A stretch of DNA of 27,632 nt, taken from assembly GCA_046728155.1 (NCBI GenBank), contig JBKPDY010000099.1, positions 1 through 27,632 on the forward strand. Direction: 5' to 3'. Position 1 is the first letter of the stretch. Each line of letters opens with the position of its first letter. Source of the stretch: CAWDLX01 sp046728155 (lineage in GTDB: Bacteria > Actinomycetota > Actinomycetes > Mycobacteriales > Micromonosporaceae). Below the pieces are notes generated by a model, which searched no databases, had not been told where the DNA came from, and was given only the letters and a program-made list of their open reading frames with translations. Both the position numbers and the translations under genes were made by a program. Shown in pieces: positions 7,534 through 14,122 of this stretch.

Positions 7534-8595
7534 GTTCGCCGAGCCCGCTTCGCATGTCCAGACCCAGACGTTCGTCGCGTTTGTGTTGATCGTCGCCGGA
7601 TCGGCGTACAGGCACATCGTCGTCGACCCGACGTGAACGGTGAATTGGCCGGCGTTCCGCGACGAGAGGTCCCATCGTTGGTTGGCGGCGCCGGTGCACG
7701 TGACGACGATGATCCCGGTGCCGTTGTGAGGCGTGGCGTCGCTGACCTGGAGGCATCGGCCACTGGCGTCGCTCACGATGGTGCCGTCTGAGAACAGCGT
7801 CCAGAACACTCGGTTGTGGTCGCTGCTGCAGTCGGCCAGGTGCACGCCGACGCTCGGGATGTTGTCGTGGAGGCATCGACCGCTCGCGGCATTGACGATC
7901 TGTATCAGCCCGGACACAGGGGTCGGTTGGGAGTTGGTGGGCTGGGTGCTGGCCGGCCCGGTCGGGGGCGCCTGACTTGTGTCGCTCGATGCCGGTTCGC
8001 TGAAGTGGAACCAGATAGGGATCACGATGCCGATCACGAGCAGTGCGGCGACGAACCCAACCCAGAGCGTTCTCCGTCGCCGTCGCACAGTCAAACCGGA
8101 TGATGGCGCGGTCGGAGCAGTCTGAGGAGGTGCGGCCACAGGCGGCCGTTGGACCGGGGTTGACGCGTGGAGTGAGTCTGCGCCGGACGCGTGTGCAGGT
8201 TGGCCCGCGGTCACCGCCGCGAGGTGCTCGCGCAACTGGCTTAGCACGGCCGGCCCAGGCATCTGGCCGCCGGTCGCATCGACAAACTGGATGTCACTGA
8301 CACGGAAGAACGGGTCCCCTGCTCGCAGCAGGGGAATGATCGTCTTGCCCCTTCCCTCTGCCCAGCCAATCTCCCGGCCGACCCACCTGGACTGCGCGGC
8401 GCCAGGGCTCATGACCACGAGCACCGCGGCCGAGTCGTTGATCTTTTGCGCTATTACGTCGGCCCAGCGTGTGCCGCCAACGATCTCGCGATCGAACCAG
8501 ACCGGAATACCTTGTTTTGTGAGAAAGGCAGCCAGTTGTTCGACGTAGTCCCGATCGTGCTCATGGCTATAGCTGATGAAGACGTGGGCTGTCAC
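7513..8595 (-). CDS. TIR domain - transmembrane helix - ricin-type lectin protein
   Basis: A 360-residue membrane protein with an N-terminal TIR domain (residues 1 to about 125), a Pro/Ala-rich linker, a basic patch (171-175), one transmembrane helix (about 177-197), a Thr/Pro/Ser linker and a C-terminal ricin B beta-trefoil (about 228-360). In the TIR domain, VFISYSHEHD opens the fold and SRWVGREIGWA places a Glu (E75) where the SARM1 NADase has its catalytic Glu. The trefoil has three CL[HQY]-type repeats (C241, C281, C328), each with a partner Cys (C256, C300, C348), and QxW-type motifs NQRWDL and NQEWSV. The basic patch implies TIR inside, lectin outside. I start at the GTG at 8595, which has TACGGT six bases upstream; an extension to 8796 is Arg-rich and unlike a TIR N-terminus. 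Function is inferred: NAD cleavage or signalling on carbohydrate sensing. Confidence 0.85.
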   Translation of the reverse strand: MTAHVFISYSHEHDRDYVEQLAAFLTKQGIPVWFDREIVGGTRWADVIAQKINDSAAVLVVMSPGAAQSRWVGREIGWAEGRGKTIIPLLRAGDPFFRVSDIQFVDATGGQMPGPAVLSQLREHLAAVTAGQPAHASGADSLHASTPVQRPPVAAPPQTAPTAPSSGLTVRRRRRTLWVGFVAALLVIGIVIPIWFHFSEPASSDTSQAPPTGPASTQPTNSQPTPVSGLIQIVNAASGRCLHDNIPSVGVHLADCSSDHNRVFWTLFSDGTIVSDASGRCLQVSDATPHNGTGIIVVTCTGAANQRWDLSSRNAGQFTVHVGSTTMCLYADPATINTNATNVWVWTCEAGSANQEWSVS

Positions 8596-8601
8596 GCTGG
8601 C

Positions 8602-8607
8602 ACCGTA
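8602..8607 (-). promoter_or_regulatory. -10 element of the TIR-lectin gene, leaderless
   Basis: TACGGT on the minus strand ends six bases before the GTG at 8595. It supports this start over the longer frame beginning at 8796. Confidence 0.45.
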
Positions 8608-8636
8608 GCTGATGGCCACGGTGCAAAGTATCGACC

Positions 8637-8747
8637 ATGCAGCCCGTCTGTGACGCGCTCGAACGCGCGTACGATAGCGGCATGGCCCGCTCAGCCGAAG
8701 ACCGGGCGTTTGAGCGCGCGTGTTTCCTCGAGACGGTGAACTGGTAG
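8637..8747 (+). CDS. Possible 36-residue ORF, unknown
   Basis: A short plus-strand frame reading MQPVCDALERAYDSG and ending FLETVNW. Third positions are G/C-rich (about 80%), but it has no clear ribosome-binding site and no recognised family. The same frame stays open past the TAG stop into a WCHGC...CRDC region, so it may be the front of a broken gene or a shadow of the minus-strand ORF at 8793-9062. It is divergent from the TIR-lectin gene. Confidence 0.2.
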   Translation: MQPVCDALERAYDSGMARSAEDRAFERACFLETVNW

Positions 8748-8792
8748 CAACGCGAGCGTCTGGCCGAGACCGCTCCCGCCGAGCCGCCAGCC

Positions 8793-9062
8793 TCACCCGG
8801 TCGGCTGTGGTGGTTCTGGTGCCATGGGTGTCCGCCCACAGACGCCGCCGGACGCCGACTCAGGACCGGTGAGGTCAGTGTTCCTTTTGCGACGTGCCGG
8901 GACTGCCCGGCCAACGTTGGCGGGCGCGGTCATCACATCGTCCGCTGTCGCGTCGTCCGCTGCACCGCACCAGCGATCGCGCCGCCAGGCCAGGTCGGGC
9001 CGTGGCAACACGCCGGTGAGACCCATCTGAGCCGCCGACGCGGTGATCCGCTGGGCGGTCAT
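8793..9062 (-). CDS. Weakly supported 89-residue ORF coupled to the HTH gene
   Basis: No family is recognised. The product starts MTAQRITASAAQMGLTGVL, is hydrophilic with scattered Trp/Cys, and ends in a Pro-rich tail. Its ATG overlaps the stop of the HTH gene in an ATGA, and its stop overlaps in a GTGA the first GTG of the long frame that runs into the TIR-lectin gene. These overlaps argue for a real operon. Codon third positions look coding in the first half and poorer in the second. If this ORF is not real, 8596-9058 is a 463-base stretch without a confident gene. Confidence 0.38.
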   Translation of the reverse strand: MTAQRITASAAQMGLTGVLPRPDLAWRRDRWCGAADDATADDVMTAPANVGRAVPARRKRNTDLTGPESASGGVCGRTPMAPEPPQPTG

Positions 9063-9226
9063 GCCGCCACGTTCGTTCGGCTGGCCCCGACCGCAGTCAC
9101 CTCGTCCCGTTCGACGAGCCACCGGCCGGTCGAGTCGGTGGCGCTGGTGAGGCGACCGGCGGCGCAGAGCTGCCGCACCCGTCGCGTGGTAAGCCCGAGC
9201 ATCTCGGCGACCTCCGAAGTGGACAT
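9059..9226 (-). CDS. Small helix-turn-helix DNA-binding protein, excisionase-like
   Basis: A 55-residue protein that is almost entirely a winged HTH of the MerR/excisionase type. It reads MSTSEVAEMLGLTTRRVRQL (the HTH), then CAAGRL and a GRWLVERDEV wing. Such proteins act as excisionases (recombination directionality factors) or small repressors in phages, integrative elements and toxin modules. The ATG at 9226 starts right at the HTH; a GTG at 9259 would add 11 residues. The frame stays open upstream to about 9400 without another usual start codon, so a degraded longer N-terminus is possible. It lies about 215 bases from the 3' end of tRNA-Arg, a usual place for such genes. No integrase is seen. 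Confidence 0.65.
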   Translation of the reverse strand: MSTSEVAEMLGLTTRRVRQLCAAGRLTSATDSTGRWLVERDEVTAVGASRTNVAA

Positions 9227-9439
9227 TGGATCGACCAGGACACAGCCTGCCGAATCCACAGCAGGAGTGGCTTTCGCATTTCCGGATGCGGAAGCGAATA
9301 GGCGCCGGATCGGCTCTGCTGACGCCGGTGGGGCAATCCCGGCCCGCCGGTAGGTGATTTTCTCGCACGGGTAGCTACATCGGTAGCGACATAGCGATCT
9401 TGAGGGTTATCCGCTCAGTGCTCGGCCGCAGGTCAGAGG

Positions 9440-9515
9440 TGGTGCGCCCGGCAGGATTCGAACCTGCGACCTTCGGATTAGAAGTCCGTCGCTCTATCCG
9501 CTGAGCTACGGGCGC
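9440..9515 (-). tRNA. tRNA-Arg (anticodon TCT)
   Basis: The minus strand folds as a complete cloverleaf. The acceptor stem is GCGCCCG (9509-9515) pairing with CGGGCGC (9444-9450), with discriminator A and an encoded CCA (9440-9442). The D-arm has GTAGCTCAGC, the anticodon loop is CTTCTAA with anticodon TCT, and the T-arm is GCAGGTTCGAATCCTGC. It reads AGA codons, rare in this GC-rich genome. The 3' end faces the accessory pocket on its left. Confidence 0.97.
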
Positions 9516-9655
9516 CGGATCTGCGGCCGATCGGAGGGTACCGCGCCGCCGGTTACAGGCATCGCGCCTGAGCCTGACGTTTCAAGGCCGAAAAAGGTTG
9601 CCTGGACAAATCGCACATAGCACACTCGGGGCTTTTCCTCCGTGGGAGCAGCCGC

Positions 9656-9661
9656 TAGGTT
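9656..9661 (+). promoter_or_regulatory. -10 element of the DUF1444-like gene, leaderless
   Basis: TAGGTT ends six bases before the GTG at 9668. TTTTCC at 9633-9638 is a weak -35 candidate with 17-base spacing. Confidence 0.45.
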
Positions 9662-9667
9662 CCTCGT

Positions 9668-11005
9668 GTGCAGGTGACGCGGGCCACGTTCGTTCCCCTC
9701 CTCGCCCCCGGAAGCACCGATCGGATAGATCCTGCGGCGGTCCGAGACGAGTTCGTTGGGGACCTTACCGTTATTTATAGCTTTGGCCCGCAGTTCGGCC
9801 GGCGTGTCGTCACCCACGCCGACCTCGACCAGATGCAGATGCCTGCCCACGCGCTGCGCCGCTCCGCTCTCGAGCACCTCGAGGTATTGGCGGGACGGGC
9901 CGAGTTCCACGGCCAGCCCCCGGCGTTGATGCTCTCGTTCGAGGGTCTCGAGTCCAGCCTCCTCCTCGCCAGCGATTTCTGGACCCGCCTGCAGGGCGCT
10001 GTTCCAGGAGATCTCGTCGTCGGCGTTCCGGCCCGTGACGTCGTCGTCGTGACGGGCTCGCAGTCCCCGGCCGGCTTGGAGAAGGCGCGCCGCTGCGTCG
10101 ATCGGATCTTCTTCGCGGGCGACGAGCACCTGCTGAGCCGCGCCCTGCTGGTCCGGCGGGGCAGCGGATGGGAGCCCTTCGACCGCTCGGCCGCCGGCCC
10201 CCGGCAGGCGCCCAGGGTACATGGGCCGGCCCGACACCGCGGCCCGGACCAGATGCCGCGTCAGTACCAGGAGCACCCGTCCTGGCCCGGCGAGCGGGTT
10301 CCCCTCGCCCGCCCCGTAAGTGCGACGCCCTCGCGACGAATCCCGGGCGTACCGCCAGGCCCCGGACCAGTCGGCCCAGTGCCGGTCGGTCCGGTGTCGT
10401 CCGGCCCGGTGGGCGCCGGCTATGCGCGCGCTGCCCACCACACCGGCACCCACCACACCGGCTCAATGGCGCCAGTCAGTCAGCGTCCTGGCCCCAGCCG
10501 GCCGCCTACGACCTCGACGACCGGCGGAATACCACGCGTGCCCGCGCAGCGCGGGGAGTACTCGGCCAATCCCGCTGACATTGCCCAGTTCTCAGCGGTG
10601 CCGTACTCGGCGATGCCGTACTCTGGCGCACCGTATTCACCTCTGCCGTACTCCGCTGCACCGTACTCGGTAGCGCCGCAGTCGCTCGCACCCAACAGCG
10701 CGATCGCCCCGTCCTCGGCGTATCTGCAGTCGCGAGGGGCACGCGGCTCCCAGCCGCAGCAGCACTCCCAACCACCGCCGAAGCCGCGTTACCGCGACGA
10801 CGCATACTCGACCGGGGCCCGTCCGCTCTACTCCTACGACCACAGCGACAGTGCGGCTCCGCCCGACGGCTACCAGGACGAGCCGGATCGCGACGAGACC
10901 CGGCGTGAGTCCCGCCCCGCTTACCCCGAGTCGTGGGGGGCCGCTCCCAGCCGTCCGTCACGGCCCGAGTGGACGTCTGGTCCGCGGGCACGTTTCTCCC
11001 GCTGA
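9668..11005 (+). CDS. DUF1444-like protein with a Pro/Tyr/Ser repeat tail
   Basis: A 445-residue protein. Residues 1 to about 175 resemble the DUF1444 (YtpQ-like) family, with DLTVIYSFG, a middle helix-rich block, MLSFEGLESSLLLASDFW and GDLVVGVPARDVVVVTGS. The family's function is unknown. The rest is disordered: a GPVGP-type stretch (about 234-253), a tandem pentapeptide tail with PYS cores (about 311-345), and an acidic/Arg mix ending GPRARFSR. Starting at the GTG at 9668 is supported by TAGGTT six bases upstream. There is no signal peptide or membrane segment, so it is probably cytoplasmic. It sits beside and divergent from tRNA-Arg and converges on the alpha/beta hydrolase. Confidence 0.8.
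   Translation: MQVTRATFVPLLAPGSTDRIDPAAVRDEFVGDLTVIYSFGPQFGRRVVTHADLDQMQMPAHALRRSALEHLEVLAGRAEFHGQPPALMLSFEGLESSLLLASDFWTRLQGAVPGDLVVGVPARDVVVVTGSQSPAGLEKARRCVDRIFFAGDEHLLSRALLVRRGSGWEPFDRSAAGPRQAPRVHGPARHRGPDQMPRQYQEHPSWPGERVPLARPVSATPSRRIPGVPPGPGPVGPVPVGPVSSGPVGAGYARAAHHTGTHHTGSMAPVSQRPGPSRPPTTSTTGGIPRVPAQRGEYSANPADIAQFSAVPYSAMPYSGAPYSPLPYSAAPYSVAPQSLAPNSAIAPSSAYLQSRGARGSQPQQHSQPPPKPRYRDDAYSTGARPLYSYDHSDSAAPPDGYQDEPDRDETRRESRPAYPESWGAAPSRPSRPEWTSGPRARFSR
10598..10702 (+). repeat. Seven 15-base tandem units encoding x-x-P-Y-S pentapeptides
   Basis: In-frame 15-base units encode VPYSA, MPYSG, APYSP, LPYSA, APYSV, APQSL and APNSA. The first five keep the PYS core and the last two are drifted. 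The repeat lies inside the DUF1444-like gene (residues 311-345). Confidence 0.85.
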
Positions 11006-11053
11006 CCCAGGCTCCTCGGACACGCTTCTGCTGCTGACGCACGTCCGTCCCAG

Positions 11054-11078
11054 CCGCCGCTGACTCGGAGCGCGGCGG
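11054..11078. terminator. Possible bidirectional hairpin between convergent genes
   Basis: CCGCCGC (11054-11060) and GCGGCGG (11072-11078) pair perfectly around an 11-base loop, in the gap between the stops of the DUF1444-like gene and the hydrolase. There is no T-run, as is common for actinobacterial terminators. Confidence 0.4.
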
Positions 11079-11088
11079 ATGTTGGAGT

Positions 11089-12099
11089 TTACACCCCCTC
11101 CGCCGGGTGCTTTGTTCCATGATCTACGGACGGCGAACGGCCGGGCTGCCGGGCACCGACGCCGAGTGTCGCCGCGAGCCAGCCGTCCAAGGCAGAGAAC
11201 ACCCGTTCGCGTGCGGGCGCTCGGGACAGTGTCAAGTCGTGCTTCCCGCCGTCGATGCGAACCACAGTGACATCGCGACCGAGCCCAGCGGCGTACCGCA
11301 CGATGTGGTCGACATTGAGCACCGAGTCGGCGTCGTGGGCCGCCTCGCTGAACCTGCCTCGGTAGCTGCGCATCGAGCAGGCGACCAGCACCGGAACGTC
11401 GATCGCGAGGCCGCGCTGCACCGTGCGGTGCGCCAATGCGATGGCGCGCACCCAACCCGCGTAGATGCCGAAGCCCTTCAGCGGCTTCCAGTCCAGACTG
11501 TAATCCCACTCGCCCCGCTCGGACGTGTGCAAGCTGATCCCGTAGGTTGCGGTGAGCTGCTGTGGCAGCCGGCGCCTGGGGTTGCGGGCGCCGACGAAGG
11601 TGATCACCGGTGTGAGTAGCTTGCGGGTCAGCCAGGGCTCGTTGAACTCGAAGAACGGGCTGTTGAGGAACACCCCCTGAACGAGCCCCTGGCCGCGGAC
11701 ACGATCGGCCCACAGGGCGGCGATGAGACCCCCGGTGGAGTGCCCGTTGAGCAGGAGAGTGTCGTGGCCCTCCTCGTCGCGGATGATGCGGACCGCCTCG
11801 TCGATCTCGGCAAAGTACTCGGCGACGTCGTGGGTGTAGTTCGCCGTTTGGTGCGGGAGCAGGCTGCGCCCGTACCGGCGTAGGTCCAAGGCGTAGAAGT
11901 CGTAACCACGCTCGGTGAAGAACTCGGCCAGGTGTTTCTGGAAGAAGTAGTCGGTCCAGCCGTGTAGGTACAGCACCGCCCGCTTCGTCTGCGTGGAGGC
12001 GTGGCGCGACACGAGCGTGGCCACCATCTCGCCCTCGTCGTCCGAGGGCAGCGTGATTCGGTGCTGTACATACGGTTCGCCAAGAACGTCGGTGTTCAC
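11089..12099 (-). CDS. Alpha/beta hydrolase, lysophospholipase/S33-like
   Basis: A 336-residue serine hydrolase of the Hydrolase_4 (monoglyceride lipase-like) group. Landmarks are the oxyanion-region YLHGWTDYFFQ (about residues 43-53), ALDLRRYGRS (about 70-79), the nucleophile elbow NGHSTGG (about 118-124), and a late GGKHDLTLS carrying the catalytic His. It is expected to cleave esters of lipids or a small lipophilic substrate; the actual substrate is unknown. The GTG at 12099 has TAGCGT six bases upstream, suggesting a leaderless message. It is divergent from the ssb gene with a 175-base gap. No signal peptide. Confidence 0.88.
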   Translation of the reverse strand: MNTDVLGEPYVQHRITLPSDDEGEMVATLVSRHASTQTKRAVLYLHGWTDYFFQKHLAEFFTERGYDFYALDLRRYGRSLLPHQTANYTHDVAEYFAEIDEAVRIIRDEEGHDTLLLNGHSTGGLIAALWADRVRGQGLVQGVFLNSPFFEFNEPWLTRKLLTPVITFVGARNPRRRLPQQLTATYGISLHTSERGEWDYSLDWKPLKGFGIYAGWVRAIALAHRTVQRGLAIDVPVLVACSMRSYRGRFSEAAHDADSVLNVDHIVRYAAGLGRDVTVVRIDGGKHDLTLSRAPARERVFSALDGWLAATLGVGARQPGRSPSVDHGTKHPAEGV

Positions 12100-12105
12100 T
12101 CGATG

Positions 12106-12111
12106 ACGCTA
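12106..12111 (-). promoter_or_regulatory. -10 element of the hydrolase gene, leaderless
   Basis: TAGCGT on the minus strand ends six bases before the GTG at 12099. Confidence 0.45.
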
Positions 12112-12274
12112 CCCCGTGGATGCATAGCAGATCCAGAGCCACCGTGGGGCGCTGTCCACAGACGGTCTGCCTATCCACAGGTCGCAACTTGTGGGCTGAC
12201 ACCGCCATCCGGATCGAGCAGGCTCGTCACCGGATCGGTCCGAGCGTCCAGTGTGGATCTCAATAGGAGAGACA

Positions 12275-12886
12275 ATGTTCGATACGTACATCACGGTGGT
12301 TGGCACCGCGCTCAACACGCCGGAGAAGAAGATGACGAAGAACAACGCGGTTGTGACCAACTTCCGCATTGCCACCCACGCCCGCCGCTTCGACCGGGGC
12401 ACCGGCGAGTGGGTTGACGCCCCGAACCTGCGCATCCGCGTCGCCTGTTGGCGCAAGCTCGCGGAGAACGTTCACGGCTCGGTGTTCTCGGGCGATGCGG
12501 TCGTCGTCTACGGGCGGATCTCCACCCGGGACTGGGTCAACGAGCAGGGCGAGGCGCGGATCGCGTACGAGCTCGATGCGATCTCGGTCGGTCACGACCT
12601 GTCCCGTGGGACGGCGTCTTTTACCCGCTCGCGCCCCGAGCCGGCCGGCCTGGTGGTCGAGGATCCTGACAACGAAGCCGGGACCAGCGTCGATCACGAT
12701 GCCGCCGATGCCTCGTTCGACGACTTCGGCCTGGTCGAAGGTTCAACCGACGTCGACGCGCTGGCGATCCTGGCCGAGGCCGGGTTGCACGTGCCTGAGC
12801 CAGGCGACGAGGAGGGAGAGGACGAGGAGGCAGCGGCGGGGTCGGGCCGCGGGCGCCGGCGTTCACGGCAGGCCGTGGCCGCCTGA
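12275..12886 (+). CDS. ssb: Single-stranded DNA-binding protein paralogue
   Basis: A 203-residue protein with an N-terminal OB fold (residues 1 to about 110). MFDTYITVVGTALNTPE, VTNFRIATHARRFD, RVACWRKLAENV and GDAVVVYGRISTRDW follow the bacterial SSB pattern. It should bind single-stranded DNA. The tail is acidic (residues about 140-190, with EEGEDEE) but ends in a basic segment, RRSRQAVAA, and lacks the usual terminal DDDIPF-like tip that recruits repair proteins. This fits the second SSB (SsbB/Rv2478c type) of actinobacteria rather than the essential replicative one. AGGAGA lies four bases before the ATG at 12275; the longer frame from 12251 is rejected. A strong hairpin follows the stop. 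Confidence 0.9.
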   Translation: MFDTYITVVGTALNTPEKKMTKNNAVVTNFRIATHARRFDRGTGEWVDAPNLRIRVACWRKLAENVHGSVFSGDAVVVYGRISTRDWVNEQGEARIAYELDAISVGHDLSRGTASFTRSRPEPAGLVVEDPDNEAGTSVDHDAADASFDDFGLVEGSTDVDALAILAEAGLHVPEPGDEEGEDEEAAAGSGRGRRRSRQAVAA

Positions 12887-12897
12887 CCCCGGCAGGG

Positions 12898-12936
12898 CAT
12901 CCGGGGGGCGCGCGCACGGCTTGCGTCCCCCGGATG
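12898..12936 (+). terminator. Strong hairpin after ssb
   Basis: CATCCGGGGG (12898-12907) and CCCCCGGATG (12927-12936) pair over ten bases with a 19-base loop that can pair further inside. It has no T-run but should be very stable. It ends three bases before the putative cobD -10 element. Confidence 0.65.
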
Positions 12937-12938
12937 GC

Positions 12939-12944
12939 TACGCT
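12939..12944 (+). promoter_or_regulatory. -10 element of cobD, leaderless
   Basis: TACGCT lies seven bases before the GTG at 12952. The ATG at 12934 lies inside the hairpin arm and upstream of this element, so it is a less likely start. Confidence 0.4.
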
Positions 12945-12951
12945 GCCTTGC

Positions 12952-14079
12952 GTGTGGCGCATCGGCGGAAATCGGGGCGATGTACGCGATGACGAGTCGG
13001 GTCGGTCGAGCGGCCGGACGGGTCGGAGAGCCTCGGTCAGGGCGGGAGTCTTCGCCGATACACGCAGCGTCCGCGGCCGGGCGCTAGCCGATGCGGCCGG
13101 CCTGCTGGCGGGGTATGCCCTCGACGCGTGGCTCGGCGATCCGAGCCGTTGGCATCCGGTGGCCGGCTACGGATGCCTCATTGGTGCCCTCGAGCGTCGG
13201 ATGTGGGCGCCGGAGAGGCGTGCCGGTGCTCGCTTCACCGCCATCGCGGTAGGCGTCCCGGTCGGGATCGCCGCACTTACGTCCCTCGCGACACGTCGCC
13301 GACCGCTCGCTCGTGCGTCCATGATGGCGGTGACAATGTGGACCGTCCTGGGTGGACGGTCGTTGCGCAGGGAGGCGGCCGCGATGGCCGAGGCGCTGAA
13401 CACCGGCGATCTCGCCGGCGCCCGGTCGCGCCTACCGCACCTGTGCGGCCGTGATCCATCCACACTGGACACAGGCGAGCTCGCCCGGGCCACCGTGGAG
13501 TCCGTCGCGGAGAACACATCCGACGCGGAGGTCGGACCGCTCGTCTGGGGCGCCATCGCGGGCATCCCTGGCCTTGTCGGGTACCGGGCCGTCAACACGC
13601 TCGACGCGATGGTCGGCCACCGCAATCCCCGGTACCGACTGTTCGGCACGGCGTCGGCGCGGCTGGACGACCTGGCCAACCTCATCCCGAGCCGATTCAC
13701 CGCCGCGCTCATGGTCGGTGCCGCGCCGTTGGTCAATGACGGACCTCGGCGTAGCGGGTCGATCGTGCGCGCCGCATGGGTCTGGCTACGCGACGGTCGT
13801 CAGCACCCGAGTCCGAACTCAGGACAGTGCGAGGCTGGCATGGCCGGTGCGCTCGGTGTACGCCTGGGCGGCCGCAACGTGTACGCCGGCCGGGTCGAGG
13901 ATCGCCCGCTCCTGGGCCTGGGGCCTTCGCCGTCCCCTGTGGACATTCGGCGGGCGGCGCGACTGTCGGGCGTGGTGGGTGTCTCGGCCCTGGTCCTGTG
14001 CGTGGGCCACGTCCTGTACCGGCCACGGCGGCGGGTTCGTGAAAGCAGGGCCACCCTGTTGTCGCGCACACGCCGGTAG
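12952..14079 (+). CDS. cobD: Adenosylcobinamide-phosphate synthase CobD/CbiB
   Basis: CobD attaches the aminopropanol (phosphate) arm to adenosylcobyric acid in cobalamin synthesis and is an inner-membrane protein. Landmarks after a 50-residue lead are AGYALDAWLGDPSRWHPVAGYG (family signature GDPxxxHPV), ARATVESVAENTSDAEVGPLVWG and NTLDAMVGHRN. RLDDLANLIPSR and CEAGMAGALGVRLGG follow. Several hydrophobic helices are spread through the protein. The start is taken at the GTG at 12952 (375 residues) because of the -10 position; the ATG at 12934 would add six residues. Both give an unusually long Arg/Gly-rich N-terminal lead, so the true start could even be internal. Other cobalamin genes lie 7-11 kb to the right. 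Confidence 0.9.
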   Translation: MWRIGGNRGDVRDDESGRSSGRTGRRASVRAGVFADTRSVRGRALADAAGLLAGYALDAWLGDPSRWHPVAGYGCLIGALERRMWAPERRAGARFTAIAVGVPVGIAALTSLATRRRPLARASMMAVTMWTVLGGRSLRREAAAMAEALNTGDLAGARSRLPHLCGRDPSTLDTGELARATVESVAENTSDAEVGPLVWGAIAGIPGLVGYRAVNTLDAMVGHRNPRYRLFGTASARLDDLANLIPSRFTAALMVGAAPLVNDGPRRSGSIVRAAWVWLRDGRQHPSPNSGQCEAGMAGALGVRLGGRNVYAGRVEDRPLLGLGPSPSPVDIRRAARLSGVVGVSALVLCVGHVLYRPRRRVRESRATLLSRTRR

Positions 14080-14089
14080 GGTGCCCCTG

Positions 14090-14115
14090 TTGACAAGGAC
14101 GGCGACCGCTAGCCT
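14090..14115 (+). promoter_or_regulatory. Promoter of the M20 peptidase gene
   Basis: TTGACA (14090-14095) and TAGCCT (14110-14115) are good hexamers but only 14 bases apart. TAGCCT ends seven bases before the ATG at 14123, fitting a leaderless start. Confidence 0.45.
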
Positions 14116-14122
14116 CGGCGGT

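Noticed and set aside
10598..10702. Tandem 15-base units considered as a CRISPR-like or noncoding repeat.
   Set aside because: There are no spacers, the units are contiguous and in frame, and they encode a PYS peptide repeat.
12109..12456. A minus-strand frame with a hydrophobic stretch near 12330.
   Set aside because: It overlaps the ssb OB-fold coding region and crosses the ssb promoter. The hydrophobic run is the complement of the ssb codons.
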